Positions 31,837-43,615 of a stretch of 64,000 bases of DNA are shown in pieces. The notes under the pieces were generated by a model, which had not been told where the DNA came from, searched no databases, and saw nothing but the letters and a program-made list of their open reading frames with translations. The translations under genes were made by a program, and so were the position numbers. The stretch comes from Morella rubra (Eukaryota; Streptophyta; Magnoliopsida; Fagales; Myricaceae): positions 12,246,483 to 12,310,482 of the forward strand of contig CM025855.1 in NCBI GenBank assembly GCA_003952965.2, given 5' to 3'. The first letter of the stretch is position 1. Each line of letters begins with the position of its first letter.

Positions 31837-34800
31837 CTACATATTTTCACTACAACGTACTGGCGTCATTTTCTTCCTCGGTCTGTTTGCTGCGCACTGG
31901 GTATGCCCCACAAGTGGTTGAGCAACTACTAATTCCATAGGGGGGTGAGGTGGAGTAGGACATGGTGGGGCCACTTCGGGCTGAGAAGTCCCAACATCCT
32001 ACATTTATAGATTCATCAATTGACATAGACATATTCAGATATTCATAAATCATTAAAGTTGGCATAGCTTACCCCTAAAGTCTGTTGTGCCTTTTTCTTT
32101 GGGCATGTCCTGATATTATGACCAACCATCTTGCAGATTTTGCATGCATGATTATACCCTTGTCTTGTAACCTTGTAGGTCTCATCAGGCTCATCAAGTC
32201 CCCTTCGCCTTGCAACTCTAGGTCTGCCAGGTTGCCTTCTATATTGGGGTGGCAATATAACGTTATCGTCATCCTTTGGCCATTCATCGGGTCCAAGCAT
32301 TGACTCGATTGGAAAGCGATACGCCTCTCTGAATGTATCCATATGATAACACCTACCACATTCAGATACAATGAAGTTAGTCCTTTTTATTTATAAAACT
32401 TTTTAACAACTAATAAAAAATTGATCCAACACTATACCTATGTATGAAGTCCTTGGGATTCTGCTTGTCAAAATAAATGGCAGCCACGGCGTGTGCACAT
32501 GGAATTCCATTTAACTGCCAGCGACCACAAGTACAAGTCTTTTCCGTCATATCAACCACTCTCCGTGCCTCGAAGTAGTGATCTACCTCAAACTTCCCAA
32601 CAGATTTCCAATGGCAGATATAGTTTCTAGCGAGGTCCTTGTTCGTCTCTAATTTCTTCAGAATTTTAGGACACCATTGGGTGGTGGCAGTGGCTGCTCC
32701 GGACCTCTTTGCTTCAAAACGCGTAAGAAGTTGTCGTCTTATCATATCAAACATTGTGAGGAGTGGTTTGTCTCTTGCATCCTTGATCCAAGAGTTGAAA
32801 CTTTCAGCCAAATTGTTTAACAACATATCGGACTTCCTTGTTGTCCTAAAAGCATGTCGTGACCAAGTTGCAGGGTCTATTTTGTCCAAATACTTGAATG
32901 CCTCGGGGTTCATCTTCTTTATCTCACCCATATGTGTATCAAATTGGTTCTTGTTTGGTGCCCTTGCAGCAGTCCAAAGTTCATCTTTGAATGTCTTTCC
33001 TTTGTAGCCCACACTTTTAAAGTTTGCGTGCAAATGAGGCACACAATGTCAATGCTCAGATTTAGGCGCTAGGATCTCGAATGCATCCAATAGACCCTAT
33101 AACATATAACACAATATTAATCAGTCCATGTCAATTAATGCACATAAATTCAATTAAACATAATTTAAAAATGTAAATAAACCATACCTTTTGTCAGTCA
33201 GACATAAACGTATATCCTTTGTAATCAAAAGGTCCAATATCGCTTTCCAATATGTCTAAGAACCAGCACCATGAATCCTTACACTCTGCCTCCACAATGG
33301 CATAGGCAATTGGGAACAAATCTTCATTGCCATCCTTGCCAACTGCTGCCAACAACTGACCCCCATACCCAGCCTTTAAATGACAACCATCAACAGCTAC
33401 TATTGGCCTACAACCCACCAAAAATCCATTCTTACAAGCATCAAAGCAGATATACATTTTTTGAAAATGGTCACCATCCTTTTTAATCTTAACAGTGCTT
33501 CCCGGATTCCACTTCCAAATGGCACGCCCGTAGTCCTTACAATGCGAGTAATGATCTTCGTGGTTCCCATTAATAATCATAACTGCCTTTCTTTTTGCCT
33601 TGTAACATACTTGTTTGCTTACCCCCAATGTTGAATTCTAGTCGAATTAACCCTTGTAATGCACTCAAAGACATTGTAGGAGTGTCACGTATGTTGGGAA
33701 GATAATACTCTGCAATCCAATCCACGTCTGCCTTTTTGTTATTGTAGTGGTTCCCGCAACTATGTCTCGAGGACATAGTCTTAATTTGCAAGGCCTTTCT
33801 ATCATTTGTCAAGGCAGCATAGATCTTCCAATTACATGCTACACCCATACACTCGGCCCATACTCGGAGTTCGTCATTCTTCTTGAATTTGTAGTCAAAG
33901 CTATTTTGTAGCACATATAGCTTAAGAGCAGCTTTGAACTCAGTAATATCTCTGAATAAGAGCCCAGTCTTCAGCTGAATCTTGTGCTTCATGTTAGCAC
34001 TTGGGGCAAACTCTAAGTATCTCCTCTTGGCTAGTGCTTCTTCATCATTCTCACTCCCAGATGCACTGATGAGAGTCTCACTTTCTACATCCACAGAGCC
34101 AATGTCACTCCCACTGTTAACTTCCTCATCCCTAACACAAGTACCAAACCAGCTGGCACCTTTCATCGAATCCATCGCTTCCTTGTTAGCACCCTCAGAA
34201 TATAGATCAGTTTCTTCTTCAGACGTCAACTCAAAATCAGTTAACGACACCTCCTTCTCTTCCATCTGATTATTTTTAGTACTACTTCCCCCCCTCCCCC
34301 CTCCCTCACTATTTTCACCCTCAAACCCAACAATCTCATTATCACCACCATTGTCACCCTCAAACCCAGCCTCAATACCACCCTCATACCCACCCTTATT
34401 TCCAACGTCATTTGCAACCTCATTACAACTATCACCATGCTGTCCAGAATCCTTAGCACCCATCACACCCTCATCCGAATCCTCTGTAGGACATTGGCTT
34501 CGAATAAAGTCAATAACATCTTGTTCCGAAACTAAAGTTGGCACGTCAACACTGTGCTCAACATAGACGTCAATGACTTGTGCATCCTCACTCTCCAGCC
34601 TCCACAGCAAGTCAATAACATCACCATCCGTCTTCAAAGAAGTAAACTGCTGATGAGGACTCTTACCACCCAGCTTATACCATAGCGTCGCAGACCCAAA
34701 ATACCCTCTGTCACTCAAGCATGCGTTGAAATCCAAAATGGTGATGTAGTCAGGATCCATGTCCCCAACTTCTTCCTTAGTCCCACCGACATAGTCTAAG

Positions 34801-34853
34801 GGTTCACCACCGAAAGACCCACCATGGTGGATAAAAACCTTCAGCAGCTTCAT
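31837..34853 (-). pseudogene. MULE (MURA-type) transposase, four exons, two nonsense codons and one frameshift
   Basis: Proposed exons: 34853-33188, 33096-32438, 32352-32073 and 31998-31837, each bounded by GT and AG. It starts MKLLKVFIHHGG, a PB1-like N-terminal domain. After an acidic, Ser/Gly-rich stretch comes a MuDR DNA-binding domain (LQNSFDYKFKKNDELRVWAE, 34000-33850). The transposase core has VDGCHLKAGYGG and VGKDGNEDLFPIAYAIVEAE (33400-33300). Exon 2 ends with a SWIM finger CTCGRWQLNGIPCAHAVAAI (32540-32480). Exon 3 carries a GRP-containing basic stretch and the knuckle CKICKMVGHNIRTCP. Damage: one extra G in a G5 run near 33627, TGA at 33196-33194 before QKGL, and TGA at 33051-33049 inside EHxHCVPHLH. 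The ATG follows a GCATGCAG acceptor, suggesting a 5' UTR intron. Confidence 0.85.
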
Positions 34854-34913
34854 TCCTGCATGCATGCATGCAAAGGACGTGATAAGTGAATGTACAATCT
34901 GGCCCTCCAAAAC

Positions 34914-35834
34914 ACAGGGGCAAAAACTGACTTACAGGGGCAAAAACTGAACAGGGGCAAAAACTAACTTACAGGGACTAAGTCAACAACTTCATATGGA
35001 AATGAATAGAATACTCTACGTCTAAGTTCTAACTGAAACGAGTACATGTCTTAGTTAGTTGGAATCTGAGCTGGATCTGGGACCACTATTAGACAGCCTT
35101 TAATAGTTAATAAAGTATGTATTTTTCAAGGACCACTTCGATAACACACTGACTTTAAAGGCATTTTCCAGAGCAGATTTTGGGACCACTTCAATCAGAA
35201 CGCAATATGTATAAAAACCACAACTAAATCAGACAAAACAAACCAGCTGGCAGTACAAAACAAAATCCATGTGAATACTTTCTCCTAGTACTAAAAGAAT
35301 GTCGACAGAATCAATAACAAATCCAAAAATACTCTTATTTTCGTGTAGAAAGCAACTGCCAGCAACTATACTCCTATTTTCATGAACAAAGCAACTGCTA
35401 GCAACTATAACACATACCTCAACTATTTCAGTAGCTGCTACCCACTTGCAGAAAACGTATCAAGTTGTAGAAAGCAACTGCCAGCAACTATACTCCTATT
35501 TTCATGAACAAAGCAACTGCTAACAACTATAACACATACCTCAACTGTTTCGGTAGCTGCTACCCACTTGCAGAAAACGTATCAAGTTGCAGAAAACACC
35601 ACCATGAGTCACGCAAGGTGCAGAAAATGCAAATAGAAGCTTCCAAAAATCTGGGCTTCCTTTGATTTGAGAAATAGAGTTAATCTTCAGTAGAAATTTA
35701 GGGCTAGGGCTAGGGATGCTTGCAAAAAGAGATACGTTGTTCAATGAGAGGATTTGGGGATTTTCTTCAAGGCAAAATAAGTTAGGGTTCGAATGAGGTC
35801 CCACTTGTGAGATAAAGGTCAGTGGGTCACGCAC
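34914..35834. promoter_or_regulatory. MULE transposase upstream region with tandem repeats
   Basis: It lies between the right terminal repeat and the transposase start. It holds three near-copies of ACAGGGGCAAAAACTGA (34913-34980) and a 123-bp tandem duplication (35344-35589). The transposase promoter should lie here, but no clear core element was picked out. Confidence 0.5.
35344..35589. repeat. 123-bp tandem duplication
   Basis: Copies at 35344-35466 and 35467-35589 start GTAGAAAGCAACTGCCAGC and end CGTATCAAGTTG, with only a few substitutions. Within each unit AAGCAACTGC-AGCAACTAT is itself repeated. Confidence 0.9.
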
Positions 35835-36110
35835 GAGGGGTCAGTGGGTCACGCGGGTTACAAAGGATTTCGTGAGCTCGGTTTTTTTGTTTTTTTCATG
35901 ACAAGTCAATGGCTTAAGTGGCAGAGGTGGCAAACATGTGGCATTTAGGGCTTACGTGGTTTTTGTTCCGGCGATATAGTGAACGGAATGGGGAGGGAGG
36001 ACCATCGGCAAACGAGTGAGTGAATAAGGAGACTAATTCTATCATTTTGGTAACACAGGGACTAAATCGATTTTTACGTATACCACAGGGACCAATTTGA
36101 CATTTATCCC
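35835..36110. repeat. MULE right terminal inverted repeat
   Basis: Ends GGCATTTATCCC-like (ACATTTATCCC). The inner end overlaps a local 21-bp duplication of GGTCAGTGGGTCACGC at 35819-35854. Confidence 0.9.
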
Positions 36111-36119
36111 AGAATTTGA

Positions 36120-37649
36120 TTACACACACGCTGACAGTACAAGTTTGGGTGTGGGTATCGGATACGTTTGAGGTGCTAATCAAGCACTCCCATACTTGGA
36201 CCTCGGTTTACCCACCTCCGGCTTCTCGAGTCACACCATGGTTGTTTGACTTTCCTCCAGACTTGGTGAACGTTGATGATGGGGTGTTGGATGGCGCAAT
36301 TGATCTCACGGGTGCTGACGAAGATTTGTTATTACATTATTTTCCTGCAGTTATTTTGTTTCTATGTTTTTGGGCAAATTTTAAGTTACTTTATTTTATG
36401 GTCTTTATTTTGTAAACCTTGGAAACTTTTGCTTGGAAATTTTAAGTTGCTTTATCTTTTTGTAGATACCTTAGCAATTTTTTTTGTTAAAATCCTTCTA
36501 AAGGGTTTAAAAATATATTTCCATCTTTATAAAATATTCCGCACTTATTTCTTCGTATTCAATAAACCAAAATTTTTATTTCTAATCAAAGATTTCGATT
36601 GTAAGATTTAAATATTTCCCCGCAGGTAATCATTAGTTATTAATTATTCATTCGTTAAATTGGCATTAAAAATGAGTAATAAGAATTATTTTCTCTAATC
36701 AAAATGGAAGTTTACTCGTAAATTTTCTTAGAGACCAGAAACGCATTTCATCGATTTTTCTGCTTTAGGTTGAGTGAGGGCATTTTGGTATTTTGAGTGC
36801 CTAGAAAAACAAACATGTCGTAATCTCTCCCTATTAGCTTTCTAATTCTTATTTTTTATTATTTTATTTCTTGTTTTACTTGATTCACTTCATACTGTAA
36901 ATCTTGGAGAGTTACTTCCTTTTGGGTTTGGTTGAATTTATCTAAAATTTTAGGCTCTTTAATTTTTTGTTTAGTTTCGTTTTTACTGAAAAGATATTTA
37001 GATTGATTAAAATATTGAACTTTTAATTTATTATCTTCTATTTTTTTCAATTAAATTAAACAATAATTCTTCTTTTTTTACTTATTGTGATAATTGTTTA
37101 ACTTATTATATTAATTGTTTGACAACAACTATCCTTACACCCTAATCTCATGCCAGATTTACTGAAAACAGATTCGTAATTAAGTATAACTTGTACTATT
37201 GAATTCTTGTATTAATTCATTCTCACTTTCACTTGTGTCTTGAATTCTAAAATTGAATACAATTTTTCTTTTTCTTCAAGGGATATTTCGATTTGAATAA
37301 TTTTATCTTTTACTTTGCATTCTATTTTATAATGTCTAAATTTTTTTTTTGTTATTTGTTATTTTTTGGTTCTTCTGTTTGCATTTATCTTAATTTCTTT
37401 CATAAAAGTTTTTTATGCCGTAAAAGGTTTGTTTTTTCTTTTTACGATATCTTCTGTATCTAATGATTGATTTTTCTACTTTTATTTTCCTCCTAGACGA
37501 GGCTACTGGAGGTAGGCCATATAATTCATAAACTTTCCTATTTCATACTTGGCCTTCTTCAGTATCTAATGGAGGTAGGCCATACTGGATACTTATTTTC
37601 ATATATATATATATATAAATTTTTAAACCTTACCCATTAATAATAAGGT
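36120..37649. other. AT-rich sequence, no gene recognised
   Basis: The start of this stretch (36120-36340) is higher in GC and stays open on the plus strand (36116-36415, ending in a GADEDLLLHY stretch), but no family was recognised. The rest is very AT-rich with homopolymers. Confidence 0.4.
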
Positions 37650-38816
37650 TAATGACCTTTTTTGTCCCTAAGTTTTACACCATTTTAAAAAATAGTCTCC
37701 AGGTTTCCAATGTGGTCCCTGCAATCCATAGGTTTTTATTGCTTATTAATTAGGTCCTTTTGTCTACTTTCGTTAGCAAAATGTCCAATCACCTAATGAC
37801 CCTACACGTTAGCCACAATTAGATTCCGACATGCGTATATGTCCAGTCATCTAACGACTCTACACGTTAGCATTAGACATCACTGCCTCAAAGCTCAGCT
37901 GCATCAGGCCCTAAAAAAATAGAATATACATGTCCATTAGATATTGTCAGATATAAATGTACAAGAGAAACAAATGTTTAACAAATCATCACCTTCTGTC
38001 AGTCAAAAATAAATGACCAACCCCAAAATGGCAATTGACCGAAATTCGAGATCAATGTCTCCAGTAACCAAGTCCAACTTTCCTTAGTTTCGGCCTCCAC
38101 CGCGGCTATGGCACTCGAGTACATATTGTCATTGGCATCTAGAGTAGTTTCCCTTTGAACGAGCCCTTCAAGAAGCACACATCAAGACCAATTAGCAACT
38201 TGCAACCCACTTTAAAGTCATCTTTCATTGATGCCAGAAAAAGATACATGTGCTGGAACATGGCTGGAAACTCGGGAGATATCCTCTTCAGCTTCAACAG
38301 AATACAACTCCCTAATATTAGTCTTCCTCAATATCTCCCAAAATCCTGACTGATGCCTTTCTCCTAACCCGTTATACTTGACTCTCATTGATATCGACCT
38401 TCCATTGCCTCTTGACCTCTTCTGTTAAAGAGTCAACAAGGATGTTAGGCTGCGTCTTGAACTGCTCTATATACTTATTAGTGATAAATCTTGATCCCAT
38501 AAGCGAACTCCTGTACTTCCTAGTGCACCAATGGGCAAGGAAGAAACTTTTGATCTAGAAGGTCATTTCGCCCTTCATCCACCTTCCATATACTCTATAT
38601 TCACACTTGAGTGCATCTCTGCAAACCACAATCACATTATCTGAGTCGTTCTTCTTGAACTTTATGTCCTTCCCCTTCAATACATTTTCCTCTCGCATGA
38701 CCTCTCTAAACATTTTCGATGAAGGAAACTTCATCCCAAGCTGACAAAGGCAGCCAAGTCTGAAATGTGGAACTCAGAGGCCGGGTAGGCCTCAAGTAAA
38801 TTGTTAGCATTATATG
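37650..38816 (-). pseudogene. Decayed MULE transposase, interrupted by the hAT element
   Basis: Minus-strand traces: LGMKFPSSKMFREVMREENV and IKFKKNDSDNVIVVCRDALK (38750-38610, MuDR DNA-binding domain); a VKRQWKVDINES block; VPAHVSFSGINE; LDANDNMYSSAIAAVEAETKESWTWLLETLISNFG and WSFISDRQK (38150-37990, transposase core up to the SDRQKG motif). Many stops and gaps. Upstream coding (YPASEFHISDLAAF-like) runs into the hAT TSD at 38817. Sequence at 37660-37760 (TTTTGTCCCTAAG) resembles a MULE terminus. Older than the 29788-36110 element. Confidence 0.75.
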
Positions 38817-39959
38817 GTGATGATTAGGGGTGAATAGTGGACTAGTCGGAAGCAAAATTTGACATTCCGACATCCGGTTCGCTAACTAGCGGATGACCAA
38901 AATAAAGTCCACTTCCGCTTCTGACTCCTCTTAGCGGACTTAGCGGAAGCGGAAGCGAATAGCAGAATTCTGACAATGTTTTGGGCTATATTTTTTGGCC
39001 CATTTAAGCATTTTTTACAAAAAATAAAGATGTTATTCATTTATCATAATTCACAAATACAAATATCTCTGAAAAATTAAAATATAAAACCTGATCTTCA
39101 TAAAAATATTTCTCAACAAAGATCTCAATTATATAAATGAACACAACAAGTATACAAATGAAAATTAAGAATTTACATTGCACTTGCACCACATCAAGTC
39201 ATCAACTCACCAAGACACCAAGTGATTAGAGTTGAATTTTGGAGTAAAATGTTGGTCATCCTTTAAAGTTCAAACTAATACAACCATATCATAATTTATG
39301 ATCATATTAGTTTTGATGGCCATTTTATTTAGCCCATAATATTTAAAAACCAACAACTCATTGTTGATCTTTTCAAAACCGAAAACAACATCCTAGCAAC
39401 CTATTTTAAAAATCGAAAACAACAATAACATAAACTCTTAACATAAAATCCAGATTCACAACAAAATCCTAAAACATGCAATTCACAAACAAGTGTAAAA
39501 ATAAATATAAAAATATGCAATTCACAAAATCTATATTCAATAAATCCCAAAACAACATGCAAATAACAAAATTCAGATTCAATAAATATCAAAACAATAT
39601 GTAATTCACAAAATTCATAATCACATATTCACAAAGTCACCTAGTAAATAGTAACCTAGACACCATCACAATTCCTAAATAGCTAAAGAAATATTATGGG
39701 CTTAATAATAAAAGTGGTCGAGACTCGATGGAAACAATAACCGAAAAACATAGTGCATGCTGACATAACTCGAAATAGAAGAATATTACAATGCAAACTT
39801 AGAAGTTAGAAGTTAGAAGCTAGAAGCAAGAAATTAAAAACATAACCAAACGTCAATCAATCACGAATCCACGATCGATGCAGCATTAGAAATCATCTCT
39901 GCAAAAAAACAAATTTATTAACAAGGAGCTCATAAAAAATTTTAATTAAGTGAAAGTAG

Positions 39960-42078
39960 GATTGTAAAATTTTGTATATACCTATATCCATCATATAACT
40001 AGCGGGATCTTCCGTCCCATCAACAACTTCAGGTTCCTCATCCTCATCATCATCTGCAGAATATATGATCTTAGATCTCAACCAATTTTGAGCACAAATG
40101 AGTCCCTCCGCCATTTTTGGTGCCAACGAACTTCCAAAAGAATCTAATACCGACCCCCGTGCTGAAGACAGACTATGAAGGCACTGTAGTAATAGGGATG
40201 GCAAGAACATCTCGAGAAATTCGTGCAAGAACGGGAAATTTTGGTGCATTCACTCTCCACCAATTGAGGATATCAAAATTAGGATCTTTAGGTTCAATAT
40301 CCTCCATTAAATATCTCTCCACTTCAGACTTGCTATCCAGCAAATTCTGTTGTGCCTTAAATTGTGTGAATTCCATGTAAAGAGGATCATCTATGGGTGC
40401 ACTAGATGACCCAATCATTCAAGCTGGCCTTGACTTGCAGATACACTCCCACTACTAGATGACCCATCCATATTGCTATACTCTGTAAACAATTGATCCA
40501 AGGTCCCTCTCACTAGACTAGTTGTCTTTGCACCTAACTCCCCCCAAAGTCTTCTTGAACCAAAAGTCCAAGTATATAACCTTGTATTGTGGATCAAGTA
40601 CCGCTGCAACAAACAACAATCTGTTAACCTTAGCCAAATCACCCCAGTATTTATGATACTTCACTTGCATATTTTTTTTGCCATGTCTGCCAAGAACAAA
40701 TCCCCACTTCCTGCATATTTTCCAAATGCATATGAATTTTGGCAAGTTCCCAAAAAATAAGTTTGTCGTCACTATTTGAAGCAGATATTCGAACCGTCAC
40801 CTCATAGAAGAGTGCCAAAAACTTAGTAAAATGTCTCACACGCTCCCAATCCTCAAATTTTGGGGGGCCCAATCCCTTCCTCCATGCCCCTCTTCAAGCA
40901 GAAAGCTTATCAAAATCTCATCTTCCGCCAACATATCCTCAAACACTCTTTGATATTTCTCAGTTGCATCCAACATAATATACGTTGAATTCCAACGAGT
41001 AGGAACATCAAGCTGCAAAAATCCCTTAATGGGAAACTTCCTCTTGCTACACATTTCTTAAACCCATCCATTCAAACAGGAGATGACTTAACATACTTAA
41101 CCAAGTTCCTTACCTTGGCCACAGAATCATCTAGCTCCTTCAACCCATCTTGCACAATTAAATTCAAGATATGTGCACAACATCTCACATGCAAAAAATC
41201 ATGGTTACAAACTACTTTTCCAGGCCAAACCCCAAATGCAATTGTCTACTCTTCACATACTCAATGGCCGTATCATTAGAGGATGCATTATCGACAGTGA
41301 TTGTAAGGATTTTATCAATCCCCCATTCCGAAATGCAATCCTCCAATTCCATCCCAATTGTCGAACCCTTATGATCTGACACCTTACAAAGGCAAGTATC
41401 TTTTTGTGCAATTGCCAAGTACTATCAATAAAGTGTGCAGTGACAGACATATAATTCATATTTTGGACTGATGTCCATGTGTCAGTGGTCAAGCAAACTC
41501 GTGGTCTATTAAGTAAGATACTAGCTTTCAATCTACATTTCTTCTTTTCCAAGTATTAGTATGAATCATGTCCTTGAACCCATCCTTGCTTACTATTCTA
41601 AAAGGAAGCTCATCCACAATTATAAACTTAGCAATAGCAACTCTAATAGCCTTGGGATCATATGAGTCTATCTTCATCACCCCCACTGATCCACTACTTG
41701 CCCCCTTGATATCAAAAGTCAATTTCTGTTGAGAACCATCCAATTTACTCTGAGTTCTCTTATACATTACACAAGCCTTCAAGTGGGACCTCATAGCCGA
41801 GGTCCCTTGATCTTTGTGGTGAACCCTAGCTTTATGACCACAATGGTTGCACTTGGCCAATGGTTTGTTTGGGTCAACTACTGGTAGTATCCTAGTGAAA
41901 TTTCCCACATCGGGGATGGATTGGAAACCTTCCTTCTTTTGGGCTCGGTCTATTGTCTCAGTTTGTTGTGCCTCTACATCTATAATTGGTATCTCACCAA
42001 TTGTAGGTGTAGTCAGGCAGGGGTAGGTAAATTAGGGGTTGTGGATTGCGAAGATGCAATTGGAATTTGATGATCCAT
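39960..42078 (-). pseudogene. hAT transposase (ZBED / RICESLEEPER type), frameshifted
   Basis: A likely start ATG is at 42078. BED zinc finger: CNHCGHKARVHHKDQGTSAMRSHLKACV (41855-41770). Core: RPRVCLTTDTWTS...MNYMSVTAHFID (41510-41430), KGFLQLDVPTRWNSTYIML (41025-40970), FVAAVLDPQYKV (40610-40580, LDPRYK motif). C-terminal dimerisation domain: SEVERYLMEDIEP, FDILNWWRVNAPKFPVLARISRDVLAIPITTVPS (40330-40175), then after a frameshift VLDSFGSSLAPKMAEGLICAQNWL (40130-40080). Five or more frame changes separate these blocks, so no intact protein is made from this copy. Confidence 0.88.
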
Positions 42079-43118
42079 CTGAAAGAAAGACACAATGCAA
42101 AGCCCTAAGACAACTCATTCTACCAACTTAACCCAAATTAAAGACAACAAAAAATGATCATGCAAAATTTAAAACAACTAAACAATTAACATATTAAAGC
42201 ATGGTATCTAACAGATTCACAAATCAAATATTGAAAGCATGGTGTCATTTTCAAAATGTGGCCTCAATAATTTTATACTATATTTTGATGACAAAGGGGA
42301 AATGTAGTTGTTTGTTATAATCTTGTTAAATTTCTGTCCTTTGTTTTTGTAATGAACACCTTCATCAAAGTATTTTGAATGTTGGAATGTTGATATGGTG
42401 CTTGAATCCATTTTCACTTTACATTGTTTAAATTCAAAGTCTTTCCCAATTAAAAAAAGATAAACAAGAAGAAATATCTTAAATGTGAAGATTCAAATAT
42501 CTTAATAATTATTTTTGGCTCAATTGGATCCACATTTAGTCCAACCAGACGCAGGTTATGGAAGGCTTCAGGCGGATGGGAACACTTTCAAACAATTTTT
42601 ACAGGTACAAACTAACAATAACTCAAGTGAATCACGCTATGAAGATACAAACAATTTTTACACATACAAACTAACAATAACTCAAACATAGGTTACAGCT
42701 ACAAACAATGCAATTCACAAAAATTTACAAATGAATTCGTTGCCGAAGACCCAGTGGGACTTTCCCTCGTCAACTGGGGAAATGAGCTCCAATCCTATAG
42801 AGAAAGAAACCCAAAATTAGAAAAAAAAAAAAAAAAAAAAAAAAGAGAGAGAGAAAATTTCTGGTTTTGTGTGAGTTATGGCGTTGAGGGTTACGAAGGT
42901 TACAAAGAGAGCAGCAGCGAGAGAGAGTGCCGGAGGTCAGCAATCAACGACTCAGCAGAGAGAGAGCAATGGCAGTCGACAAACGACACAGAGAGAGAGT
43001 GAGTGTGGTCGCGAAATCGAAGGAAAAGGGGGGAGGGGGGAGGGTTTTTTCACCGTGGGTCAAAACAGTGTCGTTTTAATCCACGGTATAATATAAATAT
43101 ATTTAAAAACAACTAAAC

Positions 43119-43149
43119 GACGTCGTTCTACTTTAAGTAGAACGACGTC
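43119..43149. repeat. 15-bp arm palindrome near the hAT right end
   Basis: GACGTCGTTCTACTT (43119-43133) and AAGTAGAACGACGTC (43135-43149) are exact complements around a single T. Contains two GACGTC/AACGACGTC boxes. Confidence 0.9.
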
Positions 43150-43357
43150 ATTTTAATATGTAGTTAAAAAAATAACGGAACCAGTTTTCCGTTGAACCGA
43201 TGGAAAATACCGCTTCTGGTTCCGCTTCCGAGAAGTCTCCAAATCTACCACGGTTCCGGTTCCTAGAAGGCCGGACCTCAGCTTCCCGGAATCGGTGACG
43301 GAAATGGCATCGGAGCTCCTCCAGAGCCCGGACCAGACTTACACCCCTAGTGATGAT

Positions 43358-43608
43358 CTCTCTCGGTCAAATATTTCAAACAACGTTGGCTTTTGTGCAT
43401 GATAAATGGGTTTGTATAAATGCTTAACAAAAAATCCATCAGTTTTTTGATGATGTAGTATATTCAGTATCTTTGTATAGTGTTGGACTAGAAAAAATAT
43501 CTTACCATATGAATTTTGTGAAAATATTTTTTCAAAATTAATATATATTTAAATGTGAAATTGTGTTAGAAATAATTTGAGAGTCCAACAGGTTATAGAT
43601 TGAGAATT
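43358..43608 (-). other. Flank of the hAT insertion, probably old MULE
   Basis: The minus strand continues the decayed transposase region for a short way (KSQRCLKYLTE-like) and then has no recognisable coding. Confidence 0.35.
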
Positions 43609-43615
43609 AAAAATT

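Larger units (their letters stand above)
29788..36110. mobile_element. MULE with complete ends (6.3 kb), GRF and transposase genes
   Basis: Inverted arms of 276 bp (29788-30063 and 35835-36110) start GGGATAAATGCCAAATTGG and agree over their full length with few differences. Flanking 9-mers ATAACTTTA (29779-29787) and AGAATTTGA (36111-36119) agree at six of nine positions, an eroded TSD. Inside are a plus-strand GRF zinc-finger gene and a minus-strand MURA-type transposase gene that face each other. Both have only a few inactivating changes, so this is a recently autonomous or nearly autonomous element. Confidence 0.88.
38825..43349 (-). mobile_element. hAT transposon (4.5 kb)
   Basis: The ends TAGGGGTGAATAG (left) and TAGGGGTGTAAG (complement of the right end) are hAT-type terminal repeats, flanked by a perfect 8-bp TSD GTGATGAT (38817-38824 and 43350-43357). 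Subterminal regions carry repeated GCGGAAG/TTCCGC-type motifs. Inside is a broken transposase with BED finger and hAT dimerisation domain. Confidence 0.92.

Noticed and set aside
36116..36415. 99-residue plus-strand open frame next to the MULE
   Set aside because: No domain recognised and it runs into very AT-rich DNA. It may be a retroelement remnant but cannot be supported as a gene.
42754..43096. Arg/Glu/Ser-rich open frames
   Set aside because: They lie in the purine-rich leader region of the hAT element, upstream of its transposase on the other strand.
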